A stretch of DNA of 64,000 nt from Bacteroidetes bacterium MED-G13 (GTDB lineage Bacteria; Bacteroidota; Bacteroidia; Flavobacteriales; Flavobacteriaceae), in contig NTKO01000001.1 in assembly GCA_002457735.1 (NCBI GenBank), positions 38,012-102,011 of the forward strand, written 5' to 3'. This document shows, piece after piece, positions 8,028-17,691 of the stretch (within the stretch, counting starts at the first letter, position 1; each line of letters opens with the position of its first letter). A model generated the notes under the pieces. It had not been told where the DNA came from. It did no database searches and saw nothing but the letters and a program-made list of their open reading frames with translations. Position numbers and translations under genes: made by a program.

Positions 8028-8558
8028 GTGAAAAAATTAAAAAATAGTGAGCTTGATAGAATTTCCATTGAAGAATTTAAAAAGTCAAAAAAGATTGCAA
8101 TTACAATACTTCTGGAGAATATTAGAAGTGCTCATAATATTGGCAGTATTTTTAGAACAGCTGACTCCTTTTTAATAAATGAGATAATATTGTGTGGTAT
8201 TTCTGCTCAACCTCCAAATAAAGATATTAGAAAAACAGCTCTAGGAAGTAGTGAATCAGTTGAATGGAGATATGAAAAGAATATTGATAAAGCTATCGAA
8301 AAATTGAAGAATGAAGGAAACAAAATAATATCAATTGAACAAACAACCAATTCTATTTCTCTTGAAAATTTCAAGCCACAAAAAAATGATAAATATGCCA
8401 TTATTTTTGGAAATGAGGTAAACGGAATAGAACAAAGAACGATTAACTTAAGTGATATGGCTATTGAAATTCCTCAATTTGGAACTAAGCATTCTTTAAA
8501 TATTTCGGTTGCAGCAGGAATTATTATTTGGGATTTATTTTCAAAAATTAATCATTAA
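8028..8558 (+). CDS. TrmH/SpoU-family RNA 2'-O-methyltransferase
   Basis: It is a SPOUT-fold enzyme expected to methylate a ribose 2'-OH in tRNA or rRNA using S-adenosylmethionine. The family motifs are NIRSAHNIGSIFRTADSF (motif 1, Asn and Arg), IIFGNEVNGIE (motif 2) and EIPQFGTKHSLNISVAAGI (motif 3, the knot). At 176 residues it consists of the catalytic domain without an N-terminal substrate-binding extension, so the target RNA cannot be told. It begins with GTG at 8028. Its 3' end overlaps the convergent folK fusion gene by 11 bases. Confidence 0.92.
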   Translation: MKKLKNSELDRISIEEFKKSKKIAITILLENIRSAHNIGSIFRTADSFLINEIILCGISAQPPNKDIRKTALGSSESVEWRYEKNIDKAIEKLKNEGNKIISIEQTTNSISLENFKPQKNDKYAIIFGNEVNGIEQRTINLSDMAIEIPQFGTKHSLNISVAAGIIIWDLFSKINH

Positions 8559-9678
8559 TGATCTCTGTTAAGATTGATAAATAATCCAACCTATTTTCAA
8601 CAAAATCAATATCTGAAACATCAATATATTTAACTTTTAAATCAGGTCTTGATTTGAAAAAATCAGAATAACTTGAATTAATATTAATTAAATAGTCATC
8701 TGATATATTTGATTCATAACTTCTGCCCCTTTTTTTTATATTTTTTTTCAAGTTTTCAATTGAGTTTTTAAGAAAAATTATCAAGTCAGGCTTTACTATA
8801 CTTTTGTGTAAAGAATAAAATAATTTTCGATATAAATTAAATTCATCAATATTCAAATTAATTTTTGAAAAAATTAAGGATTTATGAATATCATAATCGC
8901 TTATTGTTATACTATTGAAGAAATTTAATTGTGATAAATCATCAACTGTTTGTTGATACCTGTCAGCTAAAAAAGACATTTCTAATTTAAATGCATATTG
9001 TTTCTTGTCATCATAAAACTTTTCTAGGAAAGGATTGTCAATAAATCTTTCAAGGATTAATTTGGAATCAAAATCATTTGCAATTTGATTTGAGAGTGAT
9101 GTTTTTCCTGAACCAATATTTCCTTCAACAGCTATATAATTATACTTATTTAAAATTTCAGGATTTCTTGGATTATTTAACACAAGAGTTGTTTTTTTTA
9201 CACCATCATTTTTTTTGATTTTATTTAATATTTCTCGACAGGAAAGGTTTAGGATTGGGTGTAATAAATTTGGTTCAATTTCAACAAGTGGAAGCATTAC
9301 AAAAAGTCTATCAGTCATTCTTGGATGCGGTAAAGAAAGTGTTTGGTTTTCAATTACAAGATCACCAGCAATTAGTATATCAATGTCAATTATCCTTGAT
9401 TCATATGTATTAGTATTTTTTCTAATTCTACCCATGGAAATTTCAATTTGTAATAATTCATTCATTAAATTTTCAGGTTCAATTCTTGAGTTAAATGAAG
9501 CACATATATTAAAAAAATTATCCCCTTTAAAACCAACTGCCTTAGTTTCATAAACAGCAGAAATTGATATAAAAGAGGCAATCTTTGTATGTATTATATC
9601 CAATGCAGTTTGGATATTTTTAAACCTATCACCTATATTTGATCCAATGGAAAGATAATATTTTTGGAATGTATTCAT
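8548..9678 (-). CDS. folK: bifunctional HPPK (FolK) / deoxynucleoside kinase fusion
   Basis: Two enzymes are joined in 376 residues. Residues about 7-160 are 6-hydroxymethyl-7,8-dihydropterin pyrophosphokinase of folate synthesis, with YLSIGSNIGDR, GRIRKNTNTYESRIIDIDIL and LPHPRMTDRLFVM. Residues about 180-376 are a deoxynucleoside kinase with Walker A EGNIGSGKTSL, the ERFIDNPFLEKFY substrate segment, ADRYQQ and a KKRGRSYE lid. The frame is continuous across the junction, so this is not a frameshift artefact. The same fusion occurs in other Flavobacteriia, where the kinase part salvages deoxyadenosine or related nucleosides; the exact substrate here is not readable. Confidence 0.93.
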   Translation of the reverse strand: MNTFQKYYLSIGSNIGDRFKNIQTALDIIHTKIASFISISAVYETKAVGFKGDNFFNICASFNSRIEPENLMNELLQIEISMGRIRKNTNTYESRIIDIDILIAGDLVIENQTLSLPHPRMTDRLFVMLPLVEIEPNLLHPILNLSCREILNKIKKNDGVKKTTLVLNNPRNPEILNKYNYIAVEGNIGSGKTSLSNQIANDFDSKLILERFIDNPFLEKFYDDKKQYAFKLEMSFLADRYQQTVDDLSQLNFFNSITISDYDIHKSLIFSKINLNIDEFNLYRKLFYSLHKSIVKPDLIIFLKNSIENLKKNIKKRGRSYESNISDDYLININSSYSDFFKSRPDLKVKYIDVSDIDFVENRLDYLSILTEIIND

Positions 9679-10443
9679 AAAAGGATTGGTAAATTAAATA
9701 AAAGAAATGATTTATTATATTTGATTAAAGACAATTTAGTGAATCCTGAAAAAAAAATACTTGCTAGAAAAATTTATCTACTACTAGCATCACTGTTTAT
9801 TACGTCCTTAGTAGTTTCAAATCTAATTTTTCAAAAATTCTTTTATTGGTATCCATTTGAAATTGAAATTTTTGGTGAAAAGTTATTTAACCTTTCTGTA
9901 GGAATACTACCCTATCCAATAACATTTTTAATTACAGACTTAATTAGTGAAATATATGGAAAGAAAAAAGCAAATCAAGTAGTAACATTGGGAATTTTTG
10001 CAGCAGTTTTTTCAATTCTAATAGTTTATGTTGCAGACTTAATGCCAGCAATTCCTAATTCACCCGTTAATGATGAAATATTCAGTAGGGTTTTTGGGAG
10101 TACATTTATAGCAGTCTTTGCTAGTATGTTAAGCTATTTATTTGCACAATACATTGATATTCATATATATCATTTTTGGAAAAAACTTACAAAAGGAAAA
10201 ATGCTATGGCTTAGAAATAATTTTTCAACTTTCTTTTCACAGTTTATAGACACTTTTACCATAATTTTTTTGTTATGTGTTACAAACGTGTTACAATGGG
10301 ATCAATTCCTCGGACTACTTCTTTCAGGTTTTTTATTTAAAGTTTTAGTGGCCCTAATTGATACCCCATTCTTATATATTGGTGTATATGCCTTTAGAAA
10401 AAAGTTTAATTTAGAAATCAATGAAGAGATAAATATAGATTAA
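9664..10443 (+). CDS. queuosine precursor transporter (YhhQ/VUT family membrane protein)
   Basis: A 259-residue integral membrane protein with about six hydrophobic helices. The SLFITSLVVSNLIFQKFF opening, ILPYPITFLITDLISEIYG, and the late helix pair with DTPFLYIGVYAFRKKFN are typical of the YhhQ family, which imports queuosine precursors such as preQ0/preQ1. queG at 47.3 kb performs the last queuosine step, so salvage is consistent. The ATG at 9664 lies inside the divergent folK coding region; a TTG at 9721 is an equally good start and would remove a polar 19-residue leader. Its TAA shares TTAA with the convergent DUF2797 gene. Confidence 0.88.
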   Translation: MECIHKRIGKLNKRNDLLYLIKDNLVNPEKKILARKIYLLLASLFITSLVVSNLIFQKFFYWYPFEIEIFGEKLFNLSVGILPYPITFLITDLISEIYGKKKANQVVTLGIFAAVFSILIVYVADLMPAIPNSPVNDEIFSRVFGSTFIAVFASMLSYLFAQYIDIHIYHFWKKLTKGKMLWLRNNFSTFFSQFIDTFTIIFLLCVTNVLQWDQFLGLLLSGFLFKVLVALIDTPFLYIGVYAFRKKFNLEINEEINID

Positions 10444-11237
10444 AAATCTATTTCAATTTTAAAAATGTGCCCTTCATGTGCCCGGTAATTTAGAACTTGG
10501 TTGTTTTCAAAAATTAAATATTGACCCTTGACTCCTTTTAGAGTTCCAGAAAAAACTAAATCTTTATTTAGTTTAATTGATTTTGGATTATCTGGAAACT
10601 CCATAACAGGAAAATCAATACTTACAACATTTGAAGTATCATTAAAATAATGCAACAAATTGCTGGGTAAAAAATTTTTAGCTTGGTCCTTTGAACTTTT
10701 GATATTACTTGAATCTCTTTCATTCTTGAGCATTGACCTCCAATTAGTTTTATCGCTCATATATTTTTTTAAAGCTACCTCAGCCTCTCCTGCCAGAAAC
10801 CGATTTGGAGTTTGTAAAAGTTCTATAGCCTCATGTGCCCCTTGGTCAATCCACCTGTAGGGAATTTGCGATTTTCTAGTAACTCCAACTTTAATCCTAC
10901 CGGTATTTGATAGGTAAACTACATGTGGTTGTAGCTGGATTTTCTTCTCGTAATCCAAGTCTCTGTCACCAATATTTAAATGGGCTTTGCTTAGCTCGGG
11001 TCTCATGATCCAATCACCTGCTAAAGGAGTTTCAAAAAAACATGATTTGCAAAAACCTTGCCTGTATATGTTCACGCTATCAGAACATGATAAACAGGAA
11101 TAACCAATACACTCAAATTTAAATGACTTTTCAATAAATTGGTTAAGATGGATGAAATTATCCTCAAATTCAATAAAATAATTTACAGGCTTAGCTAATT
11201 CTGTAACCATTTTTTTTACTACCCCTTGAAAATGCAT
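10440..11237 (-). CDS. DUF2797 family protein
   Basis: A 265-residue cytoplasmic protein of unknown function. Near residues 46-68 four cysteines in two CxxC pairs (CLSC and CKSC) resemble a zinc ribbon. A conserved segment LSNTGRIKVGVTRKSQIPYRWIDQGA follows around residue 110 and defines the DUF2797 family; its shape is reminiscent of GIY-YIG-like folds, but I cannot demonstrate nuclease residues. The MHFQGVVKKM start matches family openings. The stop TAA overlaps the transporter's stop in a shared TTAA. There is no signal peptide or membrane segment. Confidence 0.82.
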   Translation of the reverse strand: MHFQGVVKKMVTELAKPVNYFIEFEDNFIHLNQFIEKSFKFECIGYSCLSCSDSVNIYRQGFCKSCFFETPLAGDWIMRPELSKAHLNIGDRDLDYEKKIQLQPHVVYLSNTGRIKVGVTRKSQIPYRWIDQGAHEAIELLQTPNRFLAGEAEVALKKYMSDKTNWRSMLKNERDSSNIKSSKDQAKNFLPSNLLHYFNDTSNVVSIDFPVMEFPDNPKSIKLNKDLVFSGTLKGVKGQYLIFENNQVLNYRAHEGHIFKIEIDF

Positions 11238-11278
11238 AAAAATTTATTATTTTAAAGAAATTAAATTACGAAAAAAAC

Positions 11279-12793
11279 ATGCCAATTCCATTAGTTAATT
11301 CAATTGCTTCGTGGTTCCTTAAAAAAAGAATGCATCAAATTGAATTATTTATAAAATATCCTACAGAAGTTCAAAGCGATGTTTTATCAAAACTAATTGC
11401 AATTGCAAAGAATACAGTAATTGGAGAAAAATATGACTTTGGAAGCATAAAAAATTATAAACAATTTTCTGAAAGAGTTCCAGTGTTTAGCTATGAACAA
11501 TTTTCAGACAAAATTGAGTTAGCCAGACAAGGCAAAAAGAATATTTTCTGGCCATCAAAAATTAAATGGTTTGCTAAATCCAGCGGAACTACCAATTCTA
11601 GAAGTAAATATATTCCGGTGAGTGATGAATCTTTAGAAGATTGTCACTATGCTGCAGGAAAAGATCTCTTGTGTATGTATTTTAATAATAACCCTAACTC
11701 TCAACTTTTTACAGGAAAAAGTTTAAGGTTAGGTGGCAGCAAAACTCCTTATGAGAAAAATGGTACCTTTTATGGTGATCTCTCAGCAATTTTAATTGAC
11801 AATATGCCATTTTGGGCGGAGTTCAGTAGTACACCCAGTAATAAAACTTCATTAATGGAAGATTGGAATTATAAAATTAATGCAATAATAAATGAAACTA
11901 AAAATGAAAATGTAACTAGCCTTGCAGGAGTTCCATCATGGATGTTGGTGTTGTTAAATAGAATTTTGAAAGAAACAAATACAAATCAAATTTTTGAGGT
12001 GTGGCCAAATATTGAAGTTTATTTTCATGGTGGAGTTAGTTTTAAACCTTATTTAAACCAATACAAAAAGTTGATTGGTAAACATGAGATGAGATATTAT
12101 GAAATTTATAATGCTTCGGAAGGATTTTTTGCAATACAATATGAAAATAACTCTGACGAATTATTATTAATGTTAGATTATGGTATCTTTTATGAATTCA
12201 TAGAAATGGATAAATATGGAACTAAAGATGAGAGAGTTATTTCTCTGGCTGAAGTGAAATTAAAAACGAATTATGCAATACTAATTACTACCAATGCTGG
12301 ATTGTGGAGATATAAAATTGGAGATACCGTAAAATTTACTTGTTTATCTCCATTCAAAATTATTGTTTCTGGAAGAACAAAGCATTATATCAATGTTTTT
12401 GGTGAAGAAGTAATTATTGAAAATACCGATAATGTTATTAACAGAATATCTTCAAAATATAATTTAGAACTTGTTGATTATACAGTTGCTCCAGTATTTA
12501 TGAAAAATAAAAAAAAGGGTGCGCATGAATGGTTCATAGAATTCAAAACCAAACCAACAGAGAGTATAAATTTATCTGCAATTATTGACAGGGAACTAAG
12601 ACGTGAAAATTCTGATTATGATGCTAAAAGATATAACAATTTTACTTTGAATAAACCAAAAATTACAATTGGAAAGCCAGGTGTTTTTTTAAAATGGCTT
12701 GAAAAAAATAATAAAATGGGAGGACAAAATAAAATTCCCAGATTATCAAATGGTAGAAAGTTTATGGAAAGTATTAAAAAATTAAATACTTAA
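11279..12793 (+). CDS. GH3 (auxin-responsive promoter) family acyl-adenylating protein
   Basis: The 504 residues span a full GH3 protein. The nucleotide-binding motif [19 protein letters not shown] lies near residue 100, [15 protein letters not shown] near residue 275, and the hinge [13 protein letters not shown] near residue 340. Plant GH3 proteins adenylate acyl acids such as auxin and join them to amino acids; bacterial members are common in Bacteroidetes but their substrates are largely unknown. No neighbouring gene points to a pathway. The TAA stop is shared through TTAA with the convergent clpX gene. Confidence 0.88.
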   Translation: MPIPLVNSIASWFLKKRMHQIELFIKYPTEVQSDVLSKLIAIAKNTVIGEKYDFGSIKNYKQFSERVPVFSYEQFSDKIELARQGKKNIFWPSKIKWFAKSSGTTNSRSKYIPVSDESLEDCHYAAGKDLLCMYFNNNPNSQLFTGKSLRLGGSKTPYEKNGTFYGDLSAILIDNMPFWAEFSSTPSNKTSLMEDWNYKINAIINETKNENVTSLAGVPSWMLVLLNRILKETNTNQIFEVWPNIEVYFHGGVSFKPYLNQYKKLIGKHEMRYYEIYNASEGFFAIQYENNSDELLLMLDYGIFYEFIEMDKYGTKDERVISLAEVKLKTNYAILITTNAGLWRYKIGDTVKFTCLSPFKIIVSGRTKHYINVFGEEVIIENTDNVINRISSKYNLELVDYTVAPVFMKNKKKGAHEWFIEFKTKPTESINLSAIIDRELRRENSDYDAKRYNNFTLNKPKITIGKPGVFLKWLEKNNKMGGQNKIPRLSNGRKFMESIKKLNT

Positions 12794-14019
12794 GATGCAG
12801 CTTTTAGCTTTTCCAAATTAATTCTAGCAATTTGTTCGGTAGCATATTTTCTAGTTACTACTAATTTTTTTGTTTCACTTCCGGGTAAGCTAAACATTGC
12901 ATCATTTAATATTTCTTCACATAATGATCTTAGGCCTCGAGCGCCTAGCCCATAGTCAACTGCTTTATCTACGATAAAATCAAGGGCACTTTCATTAAAT
13001 TCCAATTTAATATTATCTAATTCAAATAATTTAACGTACTGCTTAATTAAAGCATTTTTAGGTTTTGTTAAAATATTTAACAATGTATTTTTATCTAATG
13101 GTTCCATGTAAGTAACTACCGGTAAACGACCAATAATTTCAGGGATTAATCCATATTCCTTTAAGTCTTTTGGATTAATATACTTTAATATATTTTTAGA
13201 AACTATTGGATTATTTTCGGCACTTTTATATCCGATTACATTTAAATTTAATCTCCTTGAAATATACCTTTCAATTCCAACAAATGCACCACCAGCAATA
13301 AATAATATATTTTCAGTATTTATTTCAATAAATTTTTGATCAGGATGTTTTCTTCCACCTTTTGGGGGGACATTAACGATTGTTCCTTCTAATAATTTAA
13401 GTAATGCCTGTTGAACTCCTTCGCCAGAAACATCTCTTGTAATTGATGGATTATCACTTTTTCTTGCAATTTTATCAATTTCATCTATAAAAACAATTCC
13501 CTTTTCAGCCTTTTCAACATTATAACTGGCTGATTGTAATAGCTTTGTCAAAATACCTTCAACATCCTCTCCAACATAACCAGCCTCAGTTAAGACAGTT
13601 GCATCTACGATTGCTAAAGGAACATCAAGCATTTTAGCGATTGTTTTAGCAATTAATGTTTTTCCAGTCCCTGTTTGACCAACCATAATTATGTTACTCT
13701 TTTCTATTTCAATTTCATTTTCAACTTGTTGCGAAATTCTTTTGTAATGGTTATATACTGAAACTGCAATTATTTTTTTCGTATAATCCTGTCCAATGAC
13801 ATAATCATCCAAAAAAAGTTTTATTTGTTGAGGTTTAATAAGTTTTTGATCCGAACTTTTGTTAGAAATAGATTCCTCAGAATTGTTCTCTTGAATGATA
13901 ATCCCATTTGCCTGCTCTATGCATACATCACAAATATGGGCATCAATTCCAGCGATTAAAAGTTTTGTTTGGTCTTTTTTCTTACCACAAAATGAGCATT
14001 GTAAATCTGACTTGGACAT
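12790..14019 (-). CDS. clpX: ATP-dependent Clp protease ATP-binding subunit ClpX
   Basis: It unfolds substrates and feeds them to ClpP. The N-terminal zinc domain has CSFCGKKK and CDVC. The AAA+ module shows Walker [12 protein letters not shown], Walker [12 protein letters not shown], the substrate-contacting GGRKHP loop, and the LGARGLR sensor 2. The ClpP-docking IGF loop appears as IGY in NVIGYKS. I chose ATG 14019 (MSKSDLQ); one codon upstream is a TTG. It follows clpP by five bases, so clpP-clpX are cotranscribed, probably with tig. Confidence 0.97.
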   Translation of the reverse strand: MSKSDLQCSFCGKKKDQTKLLIAGIDAHICDVCIEQANGIIIQENNSEESISNKSSDQKLIKPQQIKLFLDDYVIGQDYTKKIIAVSVYNHYKRISQQVENEIEIEKSNIIMVGQTGTGKTLIAKTIAKMLDVPLAIVDATVLTEAGYVGEDVEGILTKLLQSASYNVEKAEKGIVFIDEIDKIARKSDNPSITRDVSGEGVQQALLKLLEGTIVNVPPKGGRKHPDQKFIEINTENILFIAGGAFVGIERYISRRLNLNVIGYKSAENNPIVSKNILKYINPKDLKEYGLIPEIIGRLPVVTYMEPLDKNTLLNILTKPKNALIKQYVKLFELDNIKLEFNESALDFIVDKAVDYGLGARGLRSLCEEILNDAMFSLPGSETKKLVVTRKYATEQIARINLEKLKAAS

Positions 14020-14024
14020 CAAAT

Positions 14025-14699
14025 TTAATTTTTAGTAAGTATTTCGTCAATCATACCATATTCTAAAGCTTTTTGAGCTTTCATCCAATAATCCCTATCA
14101 CTATCGGCATATACTTTCTCATAATCTTGACCAGTGTGTTTACTTATTATTTTATATAACTCCTCTTTAAGCGAAAGAATTTCTCTTGTAGTGATTTCAA
14201 TATCACTTGCTTGACCTTGAGCGCCACCCAATGGTTGATGAATCATTACTCTGGAATGAGTCAACCCACTTCTTTTACCTTTTTGACCAGCACATAATAA
14301 CACAGCACCCATTGAAGCGGCCATTCCTGTACAAATAGTTGCAACATCTGGTTTAATAAGCTGCATTGTATCATAAATTCCTAAGCCAGCATAAACGCTG
14401 CCTCCTGGTGAATTAATATAAATTTGAATATCTTTTGAAGAGTCTGTACTTTCTAAGAATAATAATTGCGCTTGAATTATATTAGCAACTTGATCATTAA
14501 TGGCAGTACCTAAAAATATAATTCTATCCATCATAAGTCTTGAGAAGACATCAAATATGGCAATATTCATTTGTCTTTCTTCAATAATATTTGGGGTTAA
14601 AGCCGAAGGAAACATACTACTGATAATATCATTGTAATATGTACTACTTATGCCCTTTTCTTTTGTTGCAAATTTTTTAAATTCTCTTCCTAAATCCAT
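14025..14699 (-). CDS. clpP: ATP-dependent Clp protease proteolytic subunit ClpP
   Basis: It is the serine peptidase of the ClpXP complex. The catalytic Ser is in [11 protein letters not shown] and the catalytic His in [30 protein letters not shown] precedes them. The 224 residues include an N-terminal stretch of about 30 residues that is probably a propeptide. It lies between tig and clpX, the usual proteostasis trio, with 34 bases from tig and 5 from clpX. Confidence 0.97.
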   Translation of the reverse strand: MDLGREFKKFATKEKGISSTYYNDIISSMFPSALTPNIIEERQMNIAIFDVFSRLMMDRIIFLGTAINDQVANIIQAQLLFLESTDSSKDIQIYINSPGGSVYAGLGIYDTMQLIKPDVATICTGMAASMGAVLLCAGQKGKRSGLTHSRVMIHQPLGGAQGQASDIEITTREILSLKEELYKIISKHTGQDYEKVYADSDRDYWMKAQKALEYGMIDEILTKN

Positions 14700-14733
14700 G
14701 TCTAATGTTTCTGGTTATAAATATAACAAATAA

Positions 14734-16056
14734 TTATGCTTGATATGCCACTTTAATAAACTGATCGTAAGTTAATTTTTTTGATTTATATGAAATATTT
14801 TCTTTAAAGAAATTAAGTATTCTTTCTCCACTTAGTTGTTCTGTAAGTCTCTTTACTTCCTCTTTATTGCTCATAACCCTTGCAACTGTTTGCTCAATAT
14901 TTTTTTCATCAGCAGAAGATTGACCATATTGCTGCATTTGTATTTTTATTAAATCAGAGGTGTATTTTTTTAAGTCTTCAAAATTAACTTGCAGATTATT
15001 TTCAACAATTATTTTACTTTCAATCAGCTGATATTTCATCCCCTTCTCAGATTTTTCGTACTCCACTTTTGCTTCATCTGAATTAATTTTTTTATCACTA
15101 TTTAGTTGAATCCATCTAGTTAGAAAATCTTTTGGTAAATCTATTTTTGTAGAACTAACAAGAAATTCAATTGTGTCATTCATTAATTTTTGGTTTGTCT
15201 GGGTTTGAAATTGTTTTATGAAATCCTCAGATAGTTTATTTTTCATTTGAGAAACATTTTTAACTACATCTTTTCCAAAAATTTTATCGAATAAATCTGG
15301 ATTTAGCTTTGCAGGTTCTCTTTCATTTATCTCATTAATTCTGACTTTAACAACTTTCTTAAGCTTTTCTTTATCCGTTGATTCAATTTTTAATTTTGAT
15401 GAAATACCTCTGGAATCCTTAAAAATTTTTGAGGCTTGCTCCTCAATTTCTTTTCCAACTGTAAGACCTAAAACTTTTTTTCTAAAAGATGGTTTTAAAA
15501 TATCAGTTTTAAAAACTATAGACTCGTTGATCATATTATCATCTGAGAAAAATGAACCGGCAATTTCATATTTTTCTTTGATTTTGGACTTGTTGATCAA
15601 TTTTCCATATCTATCCTGAATATTTTTAATCTGATCATTTATATTCTTTTTATCAGGGATAATGTCATACTGAATAATCTGTTTTTTGGGCTTAAAATTT
15701 AATTTGAATTTAGGTGAGTAACCAATTTGAAAATCAAAGCTTATGCTGTCTGACGTCCAATCTAAATTGTTGTTTTCGCTTGGTATTGGTCCACCAAGTA
15801 AATCCAATTTTTCATCATTTATAAATTTCTTTAAGCTTGAATCAACTAGCTTATTGATTTCATCAACTTTTACTGCACTTTCATATTGTTTTTTTATGAG
15901 TGATAAAGGAACAAAACCTTTTCTAAAACCTGGAATACTTGCTGTCTTTGAATATTTTTTCAAAACACCAGCAACTTTCTGTTCATAATCATCCTTTTCT
16001 ATGACTATGGTTATTATTCCATAAAGTTTATTTTTTTTTGCTGAGGATATTTTCAT
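14734..16056 (-). CDS. tig: trigger factor, ribosome-associated chaperone
   Basis: It binds at the ribosomal exit tunnel and protects nascent chains. The ribosome-docking signature GFRKGFVP lies near residue 44. The middle third, corresponding to the FKBP-like domain, is poorly conserved and lacks an obvious peptidyl-prolyl isomerase site, common in Bacteroidetes homologues. The C-terminal chaperone domain is long, Lys-rich and helical. The 440 residues are normal. A good promoter lies upstream (16075-16104), so tig probably heads tig-clpP-clpX. Confidence 0.92.
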   Translation of the reverse strand: MKISSAKKNKLYGIITIVIEKDDYEQKVAGVLKKYSKTASIPGFRKGFVPLSLIKKQYESAVKVDEINKLVDSSLKKFINDEKLDLLGGPIPSENNNLDWTSDSISFDFQIGYSPKFKLNFKPKKQIIQYDIIPDKKNINDQIKNIQDRYGKLINKSKIKEKYEIAGSFFSDDNMINESIVFKTDILKPSFRKKVLGLTVGKEIEEQASKIFKDSRGISSKLKIESTDKEKLKKVVKVRINEINEREPAKLNPDLFDKIFGKDVVKNVSQMKNKLSEDFIKQFQTQTNQKLMNDTIEFLVSSTKIDLPKDFLTRWIQLNSDKKINSDEAKVEYEKSEKGMKYQLIESKIIVENNLQVNFEDLKKYTSDLIKIQMQQYGQSSADEKNIEQTVARVMSNKEEVKRLTEQLSGERILNFFKENISYKSKKLTYDQFIKVAYQA

Positions 16057-16074
16057 TTTAAAAGAATTGGTCTG

Positions 16075-16104
16075 CGAAATTAATCTTTTTTTAAATGTAT
16101 CAAA
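16075..16104 (-). promoter_or_regulatory. Bacteroidetes-type promoter upstream of tig
   Basis: On the minus strand TTTG (16104-16101) is followed after 18 bases by TAATTTCG (16082-16075), one mismatch from TAnnTTTG. Transcription would start near 16070, about 14 bases before the tig ATG at 16056. Confidence 0.65.
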
Positions 16105-16121
16105 AACAATGATGTTAATAC

Positions 16122-16886
16122 TTAGATGTTTGCTAGTAAATGTCTCAATACATCAAACATATTGTCTCTATGAAGCCAATGACCAGCATTTTTAATTTCT
16201 ATAACCTCTGCATTTGGAAATAAAGAATATATTAGTGAGTGGTCAGATGAATTTATATAGCTAGATTTTTCGCCTTTGAAAAAAAATATTCTTTTAAAAA
16301 ATTTATGAGATGATGAAATCTCTTCTCCGACAATTTCTACATTTTTGGAAAGCGATTCTAAATTGAACCTAATCCCAAACTTATTATTAGATTTTCTAAA
16401 AATACTTTTCATTATAAATCCTCTAATTTCTGGCATAGTTATAGATTTCGAAAGCATCTTCTCGATTTCTTTTCTACGATCAAATTTCTCTAAATCTATT
16501 TTTTTTAAGGCATCGATAATGTGCTGATTATGATTTGGATAGAATTTGGGGGATATATCCATTATGAAAACCCTTGAAATTAGTTCGGGGTACTTTAAAG
16601 AAAACAGCATTGCAGTCTTACCACCCATGGAGTGACCCAAAAGAACAGGTTTGGTAATTTTATAATGTTTGATGTAGTAAAGCAAATCATTGCACATGTC
16701 GTCATAGTTAAATGATTCTGCATGAAAACTTCTACCATGATTTCTTTGATCAATTAAATGAACTTTAATATTTTTTTTACATAATTCCCTTGCAACTGAA
16801 AGCCAGTTATCACCTGAACCCAAGAATCCATGAAGAATCAAAACTTCTGTAGATGACTCACCTAAAATTTTTGAGTGTAGCAACAT
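16122..16886 (-). CDS. alpha/beta-hydrolase (YbfF-like esterase)
   Basis: A 254-residue alpha/beta-hydrolase fold enzyme. The oxyanion motif LHGFLGSGDNW is near residue 18, DQRNHGRS near residue 46, the nucleophile elbow GHSMGGK near residue 84 and the catalytic His in NAGHWLHRD near the end. These match the YbfF/abhydrolase-11 type acyl esterases, whose natural substrate is uncertain. It starts two bases from the pdxJ stop, so it is transcribed with pdxJ. No signal peptide is seen. Confidence 0.88.
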   Translation of the reverse strand: MLLHSKILGESSTEVLILHGFLGSGDNWLSVARELCKKNIKVHLIDQRNHGRSFHAESFNYDDMCNDLLYYIKHYKITKPVLLGHSMGGKTAMLFSLKYPELISRVFIMDISPKFYPNHNQHIIDALKKIDLEKFDRRKEIEKMLSKSITMPEIRGFIMKSIFRKSNNKFGIRFNLESLSKNVEIVGEEISSSHKFFKRIFFFKGEKSSYINSSDHSLIYSLFPNAEVIEIKNAGHWLHRDNMFDVLRHLLANI

Positions 16887-16888
16887 AA

Positions 16889-17602
16889 TTATGATAAAAA
16901 GTACAAATATTTCTTGATTGTTTTTTCTAAACCGTTATATAAGCTCTCACTTATGAGCGCATGTCCAATTGACACCTCTAATAAATTTTCTATGTTGTCA
17001 GCAAAATACTTTATGTTTTTTAATGAAAGGTCATGACCTGCATTAATCCCTATATTCTCTTTGGATATTTTTTCTGCGCAAACTTTGTATTTGTCAATAA
17101 TGGAAAAATTACCAATTAAAAATTCTTTTGCGAATTCTTCTGTATATAATTCCACCCTATCAGGGTTAATTTCTAAGAGTGAATCAATATATTTGATTTC
17201 AGGATCCAAAAAAATTGAAGTTCTTATACCGTAAGACTTTAATTCATTAATAATATCCTTTAACATGTTTTTATACTTAATAGTATTCCACCCAGAATTT
17301 GAGGTAATAGCATCTACTTTATCAGGAACTAGAGTTACTTGAGTTGGCTGTACATCAATAACCAATTTCATAAACTTATCAATTGGATTACCTTCAATAT
17401 TAAATTCTGTATAAACCTCATTTTTTAAGGCAAATACATCATCATACTTTATGTGTCTTTCATCGGGTCTTGGATGTATAGTTATTCCATCAGCACCAAA
17501 ACTTTGAATGTCTGCTGCAAAATCGACTATATTTGGTTCATTTCCACCTCTTGAATTTCTTAAAGTAGCTATTTTATTTATGTTAACACTTAGCTTAGTC
17601 AA
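16889..17602 (-). CDS. pdxJ: pyridoxine 5'-phosphate synthase
   Basis: It condenses 3-amino-2-oxopropyl phosphate with 1-deoxyxylulose 5-phosphate to pyridoxine phosphate, the last ring-forming step of vitamin B6 synthesis. The TIM-barrel motifs LSVNINKIATLRNSRG, DGITIHPRPDERHI, QVTLVPD and INAGHDLSLKN are present, with the catalytic Glu in the ELYTEEFA region. The 237 residues match the family. The start is TTG at 17602, directly before the conserved TKLSVNIN strand. A promoter lies 30 bases upstream. Confidence 0.96.
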   Translation of the reverse strand: MTKLSVNINKIATLRNSRGGNEPNIVDFAADIQSFGADGITIHPRPDERHIKYDDVFALKNEVYTEFNIEGNPIDKFMKLVIDVQPTQVTLVPDKVDAITSNSGWNTIKYKNMLKDIINELKSYGIRTSIFLDPEIKYIDSLLEINPDRVELYTEEFAKEFLIGNFSIIDKYKVCAEKISKENIGINAGHDLSLKNIKYFADNIENLLEVSIGHALISESLYNGLEKTIKKYLYFLS

Positions 17603-17625
17603 TGATAATATTTTAAGTAGATTTA

Positions 17626-17660
17626 TTTGGGCAAAACTAATTTATTTTTACTTAATTTTG
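17626..17660 (+). promoter_or_regulatory. Bacteroidetes-type promoter for nadK
   Basis: TTTG (17626-17629) and an exact -7 element TAATTTTG (17653-17660) are separated by 23 bases, the long end of the usual spacing. Transcription would start near 17666, about 26 bases before the nadK TTG start. It overlaps the divergent pdxJ promoter. Confidence 0.55.
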
Positions 17661-17663
17661 AAA
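17632..17663 (-). promoter_or_regulatory. Bacteroidetes-type promoter for pdxJ
   Basis: On the minus strand TTTC (17663-17660) is followed after 20 bases by an exact -7 element TAGTTTTG (17639-17632). Transcription would start near 17627, about 25 bases before the pdxJ TTG start. The element is interleaved with the nadK promoter. Confidence 0.65.
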
Positions 17664-17691
17664 CTAATAATTTCATTTTTTCCAGATTGTT

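Noticed and set aside
8548..9678. Possible frameshift joining two separate genes (folK and dNK)
   Set aside because: The frame is continuous through a plausible linker and the fusion is known in related bacteria.
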